This document shows positions 19,427-28,813 of a DNA stretch of 64,000 nucleotides, in pieces. The stretch is from Gammaproteobacteria bacterium (GTDB lineage Bacteria; Pseudomonadota; Gammaproteobacteria; Chromatiales; Chromatiaceae). A program made the position numbers and the translations under genes. The DNA lies in NCBI GenBank assembly GCA_030065815.1, contig JASJCU010000002.1:1-64000 (forward strand), given 5' to 3'. Within the stretch, counting starts at the first letter, position 1; each line of letters opens with the position of its first letter. Under the pieces are notes generated by a model. The model was not told the origin of the DNA and did not search any database. It saw nothing but the letters and a program-made list of their open reading frames with translations.

Positions 19427-20425
19427 ATGCCCAGCATCGCCTTCCCCCGCCTGTCGACATCCCTGCTGCTGCTCACGCTGTGTGCGCTGTGGCTCGGCGG
19501 CTGTGCGCCGAGCAACCGCCTGACCAAGGTCGTGCGCGCCGACCCGTCGGCGCCGCTCGGCTACGTCGAGGTCCACGACCGTGACAGCGGTATCGTCGCG
19601 GTGATCCGCGGCGGCCGCCGGCTCGGCACGCGCACGCCGCTGACCCTGCAGCCCGGCGACGAGGTCCGAACCGGGCCGGGTGCCGGCGCCGTGATCCGCC
19701 TGCTCAACGGCGGCGAGGTCGTGCTGGCGCCGGATACCCACGTCCGCCTCGGCTCGCTCGAGGTGTTCTTCGGCCGCGTGCTCGCCGACCTGCGCGGGCT
19801 GTTCGAGATCGAGGACGACACGCTGGTCGCCGCGGTCGAGGGGACGCGCCTGCTGTTCGAACGCGAGCGCGGCCGCAGCACCCGCGTCGCAGTGCTCGAG
19901 GGCCGCGTGCTGTGCATCCCGAAACGCGGCCACTGGGAGCCGGTGCGCCTCAACGACGGCCAGGCGCTGCGCACCCGCTATGCCAGCGACCGGCGCCCGG
20001 CGATCGAGCGCCTCAGCCGGGCCGAGATCGCCGACATCGAACGCTGGTCGTCGGGCATCCGCGACGCCGCGCGCGCCGGCTTCTGCTGTGCCGGCGGTCG
20101 GGTCACCGAGACCCTGTCCAACCAGTGCCGCGGGCGTTTCTTCGACAGCGAACGGCGCGCGCGCCGGCACTGCGAGTCGGGCTGGTGCTGTCGCAACGGC
20201 AGCGTCACGTCGAGCCTGCGCGGCGACTGCCGCGGCAGCTTCCACAACAACCGGACCGCCGCGGAGCGCGCCTGCGCCCCGCCGGAACCCGCGGTCGTAC
20301 AGGGCTGGTGCTGCCTGCAGGGCAACCTGCGGCAGACCGACAGCCGCTACTGCAAGGCGGTGCAGGGGCAGTTCTATACCAACGGCGCGGTCGCCAAGCG
20401 GCGCTGCCTGCCGGTGGTACAGTGA
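19427..20425 (+). CDS. FecR-domain lipoprotein with three C-terminal Cys-rich repeats
   Basis: Lipobox 'LWLGGCAP'; FecR-like 'LQPGDEVRTGPGAGAVIRLLNGGEVVLAPDTHVRLG..'; tandem units AGFCCAGGRVTETLSNQCRGRFFDSERRARRHC / SGWCCRNGSVTSSLRGDCRGSFHNNRTAAERAC / QGWCCLQGNLRQTDSRYCKAVQGQFYTNGAVAKRRC. Confidence 0.8.
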   Translation: MPSIAFPRLSTSLLLLTLCALWLGGCAPSNRLTKVVRADPSAPLGYVEVHDRDSGIVAVIRGGRRLGTRTPLTLQPGDEVRTGPGAGAVIRLLNGGEVVLAPDTHVRLGSLEVFFGRVLADLRGLFEIEDDTLVAAVEGTRLLFERERGRSTRVAVLEGRVLCIPKRGHWEPVRLNDGQALRTRYASDRRPAIERLSRAEIADIERWSSGIRDAARAGFCCAGGRVTETLSNQCRGRFFDSERRARRHCESGWCCRNGSVTSSLRGDCRGSFHNNRTAAERACAPPEPAVVQGWCCLQGNLRQTDSRYCKAVQGQFYTNGAVAKRRCLPVVQ

Positions 20426-20435
20426 CAGCGGTCGC

Positions 20436-23400
20436 TCAGTCGTGCTCGATCTTGTAGAACAGGTCGACCGATTGCTCGCTGCCGGATCGGCTCTCGACCT
20501 CGAGCCGCTCGCTCAAGCGCAGGCGTAGCAGCACCGCGCCCTCGGGATTGAACAGGCCCTGTGAGTAGCCGAGGTAGAGGTCGGGATTGAGGTACTTGCC
20601 GAGCAGCAGCGAGCTGTCGGCGATGCCGCCGCTGCCGTTGTCGACGCGCAGGTCGTCGAGCCCGAGGCGGTCACCGAGGTCCTGCAGCAGCGGCTCGCTG
20701 CGCGACAGGCCGAGCGACAGCGCGGCGCTGCCGATGTCCTGGCCCTCGCCGGCGCTGGCCGCGGCGAGGCCACGCCCGGTCAGCAGGTAGGCGACCGCCT
20801 CGGCCTCCGGCAACGCCGGTTCGGTGTAGACGCGCGGCCGCGGCTCGGCCAGCGGCCCGCTCATCGCCAGGTAGGCACGGACACGGCCGTCGCGCGACTC
20901 GCGCACGGCGCGCAGGTCGACCTCGGGGTTGCCCGGCGGTCCGGCGAACAGCAGGCGGCCCTGCTCGACCTTCAGGTCCTGGCCGTAGGCCTTGTAGCTG
21001 GCGTCGCGCAGCTCGATCTTGCCGTCGACCAGCGTACCGCGCTGCCCGCTCTGCGCATCCAGGCTACCTTCGAGGCGGGTCTTCAGGCCGAAGCCGGCGA
21101 AGGTCACGTCGTCGCCGAGTACGACCGCGATCGCGGCATCGAGCGCCTGGCGACGCGCCGCCGGCGCGGCCGGGGCATCGCGACCGACGATGACCGCGTC
21201 GTCGCTGACCGCGACGGTACCCTGGGGCAGTTCCTGGAGCTCGATCGCGGCCTGCGGGATACGCAGCGTGCCGGTCAGGCGGTAGCTGCCGCGGCCCTGC
21301 AGCCGCAGGTCCGGCGACACCCGCGCGGTCGCCTCGGGCAGGCGCACGGCGAGGAAATCATCGCCGCGGATGCGCAGATCGACCGCCGGGCCATCGCTGG
21401 CAACAGGATCGACCTGGCCGCGGATCGCAATGCGACCGTCGCCGGAGGTCACGCTGCCGTCGACCGCGAGCGGGCCCTGCCCGTCGCCGCGGACCTGCAG
21501 GCCGAAGTCGCGCAGCTCGATGCCGGCGGCCGGCAGCGTCGCAGCGGCGTCGCTGATCCGCAGCTCGCCGTCGATCGCCGGCTGCGCCAGCGTGCCGCCG
21601 AGCGCGAGCGCGACACGCAGCCGGCCGCTGACCGCCTGCAGTGCCGGCACGAAACCGGCGACCAGCGTCAGGTCGGGGAACTCGGCATCGACGCGCCCGC
21701 CGAGCGCGCGGCCGCCGTCGCGCGCCGCGCCAAGCGTCAACCTGCCGCCGGCGCGGCCGCTGCTGCCGAGCCGCAGACCCAGCTCGGCCTCGCCTCGGTC
21801 ATCGGCGAACCGCCCGCTGACGCGCGCGTCGCGGTAGGCCAGCACGACCGGTTCGAGGCCCTCGTCGACACGGATCTCGCCGTCGTCGGGACGCAGCTCG
21901 AAGGTCGCCGCTGGCCGCTGCGGCGGCCCCTCGACGCGGACGCTGGCATCCAGGCTACCGGCGATGACGGCCTCGCCGGGCAGCTGGGCGGCGAAACGGG
22001 CGAGGTCCAGCGCGGCGAGGCGGCCGTCCAGATCCAGCCCCTTTGCGCGGCTCCAGCCGCCGTCGACGCACAGCGATGTCGCGCCCTGCTCCAGGCACAG
22101 GCCGTCGACCTTGGCCAGGTCGGCGCCGGCACGCAGCGGCGTCGCCTTACCCAGGCGCCAGTCGCCGAGCTGCAGCGAGTTCGCATCGAGGTTGCGCAGC
22201 GTGCCGCGCCACTCGGCAGCGCGCTGGTCCCAGCCGCCCTGCGCGCCGAACGCGACACGCACGGCCGGCCCGTCGGCACTGAGTTGCACGCGGTGGTCTG
22301 CGATACCACCATCGAGCGCTGCCGACAGCGCGCTGATCCGGGTCTCGCCGCTGACCAGCCCGGTCGCGGTCAGGTTCGCGGTTCCGCGCTGATCCCGCCA
22401 GTCGATGCCTAGCTCGAGCGCCGCGATCCGGGCACCGTCGAAACCGACCTCGCTGCCGCTGAGCTGTGCGCTCAGCGCCGGCCGGTCTTGCGTACCACGC
22501 AGCGTGCCGCTGCCCTGCAGCGCACCGTCGAGGCCGGGGTACAGTGCCGCCAGCTGCGGGGCCTCGATGGTGAAGGCGAGGTCGAGGTCGCGGTCGGCGC
22601 GGCCGTAGACGCGGACGCGATTGGGCCCGCTGGTCAGGTCGAGCGCGCGCGCCGTCAGCGCGTCGCCGCGCAGCGCGACGCCCCCCGACGCGGCGACCGG
22701 GTAGCCGCGCAGGCTGCCCGCGAGGCGCTCGATCGCGACGTCCAGCGCCATCGCGGCGTCGCCGCCGAACCTGCCGTCGAGCCGCAGGCGGCCGTCGAGC
22801 CGGCCCGGCCAGTCGGCCGCGAAAAGGCCGGGATCGACGCCGTCGACAGCCAGCGCCAGGTCGGTGCGGACGCCGTCGGTCCAGGTCAGCGTGCCGTCGG
22901 CCTCGACACGGCCGTCACCGACACCGAGCGTCAGCGGCTGCAGCCGCAGACCGGCCGTGTCGCCCTGCGCCTGCAGCGCCAGCGCCACCTCCGGCAGGTC
23001 GGGCAGCGACAGCGGCGCGCGCAGCGTCAGGCGGTAGTCGTCGGGCGTGCCGCGCAGCGCGAGGCTGCCGGCAGCGGCGCGGTACTGTGCCGTTCCGTGC
23101 AGCGGCCAGTACAGCTGCGGCCAGCTGACATCGACGCTGAACGCCGGCGCGACCTGGTCGAGCACCGCGTCGGCACGCGCCCGCAGCTCGAGCGGTGTCT
23201 CGATCGCGGCCACGAGTTCTGGCCGCAGGGCCTCGCCGGACAGGGTCATGCGCGCGCGCATTTCGCCGATGTCCGGCCCGGTCAGCGTCGCCGGCAGCGT
23301 CGTGCGCAGGCTGCCATCGAGCGCGTGCGGTGCGGTCGTGGCCAGGCCCAGCGCACCGTCGAGCTGCGCGCCCGCCACGCGCAGCTGCAGCCCGTCGATG

Positions 23401-23957
23401 CGGATCGCGGCGCTGTCCAGCAGCGCGGACAGCCCGAGGTGGTCGAGCACGAGGTCGCCGTCGGCCTGCTGTAGGCGCACGTCGTCGAGCGTGGCGCGAT
23501 CGATGCGCAGCGTCAGCGGCACGCGCAGGGCCGGCAACTGCGGCGCCTGCGCCGGTTCATCGGACGCCGGCGGCAGCGCGACGCGCAGCCCGTCGACCGC
23601 CAGCTGCTCGACGTGCAGCACCCGGTCGAGCAGCGCGCGCGGCCGCCATGCCAACAGCAGCGATGCCGCAGCGACCCGCGTCTGCGCGGCGTCGACGGTC
23701 AGCCCGCGCAGCTCGATGCGCTCGAGCAGGCTGCCGTGGCTACTCGTGAACGCGATGGAAACGCCCTGGTCGGCCGCGACGCCGGCGAGCTGCTGCAGCA
23801 GCCAGGCGCTGCCGCGTTCGCTGGCCAGCAGCGCATAGGCCCCGAGCGGCAGCGCCAGCACCAGCAGCAGCGGTAGCAGCAGCAACCAGAGCAGCCAGCG
23901 CCAGCGTCGCGGCCGTGGCGCCGGCGGCGCGGTCGCGGGCGTGCCGCCCGACGTCAC
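20436..23957 (-). CDS. tamB: TamB-like translocation and assembly module protein
   Basis: Large beta-helical AsmA/TamB-like protein with N-terminal TM and a C-terminal DUF490/TamB region ending '..LFYKIEHD'; GTG start overlapping the tamA stop. Confidence 0.9.
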   Translation of the reverse strand: MTSGGTPATAPPAPRPRRWRWLLWLLLLPLLLVLALPLGAYALLASERGSAWLLQQLAGVAADQGVSIAFTSSHGSLLERIELRGLTVDAAQTRVAAASLLLAWRPRALLDRVLHVEQLAVDGLRVALPPASDEPAQAPQLPALRVPLTLRIDRATLDDVRLQQADGDLVLDHLGLSALLDSAAIRIDGLQLRVAGAQLDGALGLATTAPHALDGSLRTTLPATLTGPDIGEMRARMTLSGEALRPELVAAIETPLELRARADAVLDQVAPAFSVDVSWPQLYWPLHGTAQYRAAAGSLALRGTPDDYRLTLRAPLSLPDLPEVALALQAQGDTAGLRLQPLTLGVGDGRVEADGTLTWTDGVRTDLALAVDGVDPGLFAADWPGRLDGRLRLDGRFGGDAAMALDVAIERLAGSLRGYPVAASGGVALRGDALTARALDLTSGPNRVRVYGRADRDLDLAFTIEAPQLAALYPGLDGALQGSGTLRGTQDRPALSAQLSGSEVGFDGARIAALELGIDWRDQRGTANLTATGLVSGETRISALSAALDGGIADHRVQLSADGPAVRVAFGAQGGWDQRAAEWRGTLRNLDANSLQLGDWRLGKATPLRAGADLAKVDGLCLEQGATSLCVDGGWSRAKGLDLDGRLAALDLARFAAQLPGEAVIAGSLDASVRVEGPPQRPAATFELRPDDGEIRVDEGLEPVVLAYRDARVSGRFADDRGEAELGLRLGSSGRAGGRLTLGAARDGGRALGGRVDAEFPDLTLVAGFVPALQAVSGRLRVALALGGTLAQPAIDGELRISDAAATLPAAGIELRDFGLQVRGDGQGPLAVDGSVTSGDGRIAIRGQVDPVASDGPAVDLRIRGDDFLAVRLPEATARVSPDLRLQGRGSYRLTGTLRIPQAAIELQELPQGTVAVSDDAVIVGRDAPAAPAARRQALDAAIAVVLGDDVTFAGFGLKTRLEGSLDAQSGQRGTLVDGKIELRDASYKAYGQDLKVEQGRLLFAGPPGNPEVDLRAVRESRDGRVRAYLAMSGPLAEPRPRVYTEPALPEAEAVAYLLTGRGLAAASAGEGQDIGSAALSLGLSRSEPLLQDLGDRLGLDDLRVDNGSGGIADSSLLLGKYLNPDLYLGYSQGLFNPEGAVLLRLRLSERLEVESRSGSEQSVDLFYKIEHD

Positions 23958-25684
23958 AGGTCGGCCCCGAGGCCGAAGTGGATGCGCCACTCGTCGTCGG
24001 CGGTATCGTCCGGCAGCGCGACGTCGAGGCGCAGCCGGCCGACCGGCGAGTACCAGCGCACGCCGACGCCGTAGCCGCTGCGCAGCTCGATGTCGTCGGT
24101 ATCGAAGGCATTGCCGGCGTCGACGAACGCCGCGACCCACCAGTCGTCGCCGAACACCGGGTGCTCGTACTCGACGCTGGTCGTCAGCAGGTGGCGGCCG
24201 CCGCGTGGCTCGTCATTGGCGTCACGCGGCCCCAGCGACTCGAACTCGTAGCCGCGTACGCTGTTGTCGCCGCCGGCGAAGAAGCGCAGCGAGGCCGGCA
24301 GGTCGGTGACGCTGTCGCCGGCCGTCAGGCCGGCGTCGACGCGGCCGGTGATGCGTCCGGCGTCGCCGAAGCGGTAGATGCCCTTGGCCCGCCCGACGAT
24401 GCGGAACAGCGTCGCGGTCGACAGCAGGCCGTCGTGGGCGCCGCGCAGCTCGAGGTTGACCCGGTACCCGCGGCGGGTACGCAGCAGGTTGTCGGCCTCG
24501 GTGCGGTCCCAGCCGATGCCGGGCATCAGCAGGGTCGCGTCGGTGTCGTCATCGCCGACCGTCGAGCGCTCGTGCAACAGCTCGATGAAGCGGTTCTGCG
24601 TCCAGCGGCCGACCTTGCGCGTGTGGCGCACGACCAGCGCCGCGCTGTCGCTCTCGGCGCTGTCGGTGTCCTCGTGCTGCAGGCGTGCGCCGAACGAATA
24701 GCTGTCGACGTGCGGGTCCTCGCCCGGGATCACGTAGTCGGCAGCCAGCGTCGACAGCACCGGCGACAGGCTCAGCGCGCTCTCGAAGCGATGGCCGCGG
24801 CGATTGATGAAGCGGTTGTCGTAACGCAGGCTGGCGCGCGGCCCGGTATCGGTCGCGTAGCCGATGCCGGTGCGCCAGGCGTGCCGTTTCGCGGCCTCGA
24901 GTCCGACATCTATCGGGATCGCGTTGTCGTCGGCCTGGTCGCGCCGTGGACGCACCTCGACGCGTTGGAAATAACCCGAATCGCTGAGCCGGCGGTCGAG
25001 TGCCGCGACCGCGCTCGCCGCGTAGTCGGTCCCCGGCCGCAGGCCGGCGAGGCGGCGCACGAAGCCTTCGTCCAGCGGCTGCTCACTGATGCGCACGTCG
25101 CCGAAGCGGTAGCGCGGTCCGCTGTCGGCGGCGATACGGATCTCCGCCTGCGCGGTATCGGGATCGATGCGCAGCTCGCGCCGGCGGTACGCGAAGTCGA
25201 GGTAGCCGCGCTCGGCCGCAAAGCGCTGCAGGCGTTCCTTGATCGCCTCGTAGTCGCCGTGGTGCAGCGGCGCGCCGACCGCCAGCGGCAAGCTGTCGAT
25301 CAGCCCGTCGAACTCCGGATCGTCGGCGGCCTCGCCGCTGATGTCGATGCGGCGCGACGCGATCGTCGTGCGCACGCCGAGCGCGATGTCGACGTCGGCA
25401 CGCCAGCAGTCGTCGCCGCGTTCGAGGCGCGGCGTGATCGCGGCGCCGTAGTAGCCGAACGCGTGTAGCGCCGGCTGCAGGTCGCCGCCGAGGCGGCGGA
25501 ACAGACGTTGCACGCGCCACGCCGGCGCGTCGCAGGCCTCGTCGGTGAGCGGCGTGCGTGCCGCGAGGTTGTCAACCAGACCGTCCGGCGCATCGGCCAC
25601 ACGAAACTCGACCGCGGCGTGACCCGGTGCCAGCCAGACGGCCAACAGCCAGGCCGGCCAGGTTCTACATGTACGGGAGATCAT
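23954..25684 (-). CDS. tamA: TamA (BamA/Omp85-family outer-membrane protein)
   Basis: Signal peptide, POTRA domains, Omp85 barrel ('GGDNSVRGYEFESLGPRDANDEPRGGRHLLTTSVEYEHPVFGDDWWVAAFVDAGNAF'). Confidence 0.93.
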   Translation of the reverse strand: MISRTCRTWPAWLLAVWLAPGHAAVEFRVADAPDGLVDNLAARTPLTDEACDAPAWRVQRLFRRLGGDLQPALHAFGYYGAAITPRLERGDDCWRADVDIALGVRTTIASRRIDISGEAADDPEFDGLIDSLPLAVGAPLHHGDYEAIKERLQRFAAERGYLDFAYRRRELRIDPDTAQAEIRIAADSGPRYRFGDVRISEQPLDEGFVRRLAGLRPGTDYAASAVAALDRRLSDSGYFQRVEVRPRRDQADDNAIPIDVGLEAAKRHAWRTGIGYATDTGPRASLRYDNRFINRRGHRFESALSLSPVLSTLAADYVIPGEDPHVDSYSFGARLQHEDTDSAESDSAALVVRHTRKVGRWTQNRFIELLHERSTVGDDDTDATLLMPGIGWDRTEADNLLRTRRGYRVNLELRGAHDGLLSTATLFRIVGRAKGIYRFGDAGRITGRVDAGLTAGDSVTDLPASLRFFAGGDNSVRGYEFESLGPRDANDEPRGGRHLLTTSVEYEHPVFGDDWWVAAFVDAGNAFDTDDIELRSGYGVGVRWYSPVGRLRLDVALPDDTADDEWRIHFGLGADL

Positions 25685-25761
25685 TTGCCGCGAGCGTATC
25701 AGGCCCGGCAGCGGCTGTATCCCGCTGCCGCCGCAAGGTGGTTTCGGGCTATCCTGGGCGC

Positions 25762-26613
25762 ATGACCATCCTGTTCGTCAACCGACTGACCGTCATCGAC
25801 AATTCCATACTGAGCCCGGCGCGCGGCCTGATCGGCGAGAGCTGGCAGGTCGATGTCGAACTCGAAGGCGACCTCGATGCCCAGGGCATGGTGTTGGACT
25901 TCGGCGAGATCAAGCGCTCGATCAAGCGGCTGATCGACGAACACTTCGACCACAAGCTGCTGGTGCCGGCGGACTGCCCGGGGCTGAGCGTGCACGACTA
26001 CGACGACGGCATGCACCTGACGTTCACGACCGACGACGGCCGCGTCATCGAGCACCGCTCGCCGCGCGACGCGGTGCGCCTGATCCCGTGCGAGCGCGTG
26101 GTCGCCGACCGCCTCGCGCAGGTCATCGCCGACTACCTGTCGCCACAGACCCCGGACAACGTGATCGCGGTACACGTGCGCCTGTGGCCCGAGTCGATAG
26201 ACGGTGCGTTCTATCGCTACAGCCACGGCCTCAAGCACCACGACGGCAATTGCCAGCGCATCGCCCACGGCCATCGCTCGCGCCTCGAGATTCTGCGCAA
26301 CGGCCAGCGCGACACGGACCTCGAGGACGACTGGGCGACTCGCCTCGCCGACATCTACATCGGCACGCGCGACGACATCATCGGCAGCAGCCAGCGCGAC
26401 GGCATGGCCTATTACGAATTCGGCTACCGCAGCACCCAGGGCCTGTTCGGCCTGACGCTGCCGCAGGCCGCGTGCTACCTGATCGATAACGATTCGACAG
26501 TCGAGAACATCGCCGCCCATATCGCGGCGACGCTGAAGGCCCGGCACCCGGACGACCGCTTCAAGGTCTACGCCTTCGAGGGTGTCGACAAGGGAGCCGT
26601 CGGTGTCGCCTGA
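25762..26613 (+). CDS. 6-pyruvoyl-tetrahydropterin synthase / 6-carboxytetrahydropterin synthase-like protein (two PTPS-like halves)
   Basis: 'DFGEIKRSIKRLIDEHFDHKLLVP' in the N-half; 'YSHGLKHHDGNCQRIAHGHRSRLEI' in the C-half. Confidence 0.75.
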   Translation: MTILFVNRLTVIDNSILSPARGLIGESWQVDVELEGDLDAQGMVLDFGEIKRSIKRLIDEHFDHKLLVPADCPGLSVHDYDDGMHLTFTTDDGRVIEHRSPRDAVRLIPCERVVADRLAQVIADYLSPQTPDNVIAVHVRLWPESIDGAFYRYSHGLKHHDGNCQRIAHGHRSRLEILRNGQRDTDLEDDWATRLADIYIGTRDDIIGSSQRDGMAYYEFGYRSTQGLFGLTLPQAACYLIDNDSTVENIAAHIAATLKARHPDDRFKVYAFEGVDKGAVGVA

Positions 26614-27241
26614 CCGCTGGCGCGTGCTCGCGCCGGCACTCGCATCGATGCTGCTGAGCGGCTGCGCCGCGCTGTGGCCGGCACCCTACGGCGAGGTCGC
26701 CGCCGACGCCGACCCGGTTCGCGGCCCCGGCCTGCCGAACCTGATCCCGGCCAACGCACCTTCGACACTGAACGGCCATTGGGCCGACTACGGCGGCCAC
26801 CAGGGCATCGACGTGCTCGGCGACGTCGGCCTGCCGGTGCTGGCGCCGGCCGCCGGCCGCGTCGTCGCATCACGCTTCGAGCCGATGTACGGGCACCGCA
26901 TCGAGATCGACCACGGCGACGACGGCGACGGCAACGCCGTGCGCAGCCTGCTCGTGCACCTCGACGAACGCCTGGTCGGCGTCGGCGAGACCGTCAGGCG
27001 TGGCCAGCAGGTGGCGCGACTCGGCCGCACCGGCCTGCTCGCCGGCGCGATCCCGCATCTGCATTTCGAGATCCGCACCCGGGCACCCGGACGCTACCGG
27101 ATATTCGAGCCGCGCAACCCGAATCTCTACTGGGTCGACGGTGCGGGCATCATCACCTGCTTCGATCGCGCGCGCCGTTACCCCGCCGCACCATTCGCGA
27201 TCACCTACCCGGTGCCGTGTCGTGGCGTCGACTGGGAGTGA
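26582..27241 (+). CDS. M23-family peptidase, lipoprotein-like
   Basis: 'GHQGIDVLGDVGLPVLAPAAGRVVASRF..YGHRIEIDHGDDG', 'PHLHFEIR', lipobox 'MLLSGC'. Confidence 0.85.
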   Translation: MSTREPSVSPDRWRVLAPALASMLLSGCAALWPAPYGEVAADADPVRGPGLPNLIPANAPSTLNGHWADYGGHQGIDVLGDVGLPVLAPAAGRVVASRFEPMYGHRIEIDHGDDGDGNAVRSLLVHLDERLVGVGETVRRGQQVARLGRTGLLAGAIPHLHFEIRTRAPGRYRIFEPRNPNLYWVDGAGIITCFDRARRYPAAPFAITYPVPCRGVDWE

Positions 27242-27439
27242 GCGCGCAGCGTCGGACCGGTTCCGGCGAGTTGGCCGCATGCGTCGAACCGGCCACGTCA
27301 TGACTCGCCGGCCAGGTGCGTCGGGCAGATCTGCTGACGGCCAGGAACGGACCTTCCGTGGCTGCTTCGCTCGACGATCGAGATGCATTGCACTGCGGAG
27401 TTGGCTGTGTGGCGCTTTCCGCCCAACAGCAGGTACAAG

Positions 27440-27467
27440 AAAACCCGGCAGCACAGCGGCCGGGTTG
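27440..27467 (-). terminator. Rho-independent terminator
   Basis: Minus strand AACCCGGC-loop-GCCGGGTT followed by TTCTTG, just downstream of the 27491..28108 gene. Confidence 0.7.
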
Positions 27468-27490
27468 ATGCACTCAATCGGCTAATCCGA

Positions 27491-28108
27491 TTACTGTATG
27501 ACTTCTATCAGCTCCGACGTGACCTTTCCACGCTTGCGGTGATCTTGTTCAAACTTCACCGTCCGATCGAGAGCTGGTGCGTACCAGTAAGACTGTTTCG
27601 CCCACGGGTACTTGCAATCGACGCGATAAGTGCCGAACTCGCCAGCAGGTACTTCCACCGTCTCCTTTGCGGCTACTTCACACGACATCTTTGTGCCGTA
27701 AAACATCTTGCCCTCGGCATTTCGACGGGCATATTTGTACTTCACCTTGTTGCCTACCTTGAACGGCCACAGGGCACCTTCGCGATCAAATTTCGTGACC
27801 TCGCCAGAATGCCACTTGCGGGAATCGTTGCATTTCTCCCAGCTCAAGTTCGGCCCGTAGCGATCCTCGGTTGAGTTGGTGGTTATACAACCGTTGCTTC
27901 GACTGAGTTGCTGTGTCTTTTCGTCCAAGCGCGTCGCTTCGACAATAATCTCTTCTCCGTTGCGTAGACGCTTGGACTTCCATACTTCGCCCGCTTTTAT
28001 TTTGAACGCCGGGCCGGTGACTTCCGGCACCTCGACGGCAAAAACAGCTGTGCTGGTGCTAACGACCAACATGCCACCCAGCAGGACGCAAACCCGATTA
28101 TTTTTCAT
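27491..28108 (-). CDS. Hypothetical secreted protein
   Basis: Signal peptide 'MKNNRVCVLLGGMLVVSTSTAVFAVE'; coherent 205-aa ORF followed by a terminator. Confidence 0.7.
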   Translation of the reverse strand: MKNNRVCVLLGGMLVVSTSTAVFAVEVPEVTGPAFKIKAGEVWKSKRLRNGEEIIVEATRLDEKTQQLSRSNGCITTNSTEDRYGPNLSWEKCNDSRKWHSGEVTKFDREGALWPFKVGNKVKYKYARRNAEGKMFYGTKMSCEVAAKETVEVPAGEFGTYRVDCKYPWAKQSYWYAPALDRTVKFEQDHRKRGKVTSELIEVIQ

Positions 28109-28813
28109 TGGATAATTTCTCCTTGAACTCTGGGGAACAACTCCTCACAACCTGACACTAGCCGACCTTGTTCAAGTCCGGCCGACCAGAAAAACGAGTA
28201 TATGAAAACGCCCGAAACTGCGATAGAAAAACGACCATGCCGCTGTAACCGGCGACGGGGCTGATCGAGGCAGGACGCCAAAACTTGTTATCGGATGGAC
28301 AAAGGTCTCCATGTCGGTCCGGTAGACGCCACGCAAAGCTAGGTCTGACACCATGAATGGCCGGTTTGTGTCGAGACCTGCCTGAAACGGTCCGTCTGCT
28401 GTAACGCATCAATACGTCGTCCATTGGCGAAACTCTAGGGACCGTTCCGAGTCGATTCCCGCCGGCTGGGGAATCGAAAAGCCGCCGTTCGTCCTGATCG
28501 CCAGTCATCGTCCGGCGCCCAAATCACCAGCGGTCATTGCCGAGCCTGATCCCGAGCGACCGCTTCGGCCGAGAGAGAGACGCACGCGGCAGGCTGATCC
28601 CGCTTCCGTATCGGTCGCGCAGCCGACCTGTCGACGCGATTTCCCACTTGTCGGCTCAATGTTGAGAACAAGAGTTCTCCACAAGGCAGCGGCTAGCCAG
28701 TCCTGGCCGCAAAAAGAACCCCGCCTCTCTATCAACAGCCCTTACCGAAGGTCGTCACGTGTGTTGAGCAAGCGCATGTGCAGCGAGGAAGCCATACCCC
28801 TCCGACTTCCGAC

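Noticed and set aside
17627-20245. 872-aa minus-strand ORF antisense to the TIR-CHASE2/FecR genes
   Set aside because: Compositionally biased shadow ORF; the + strand proteins have clear domain motifs.
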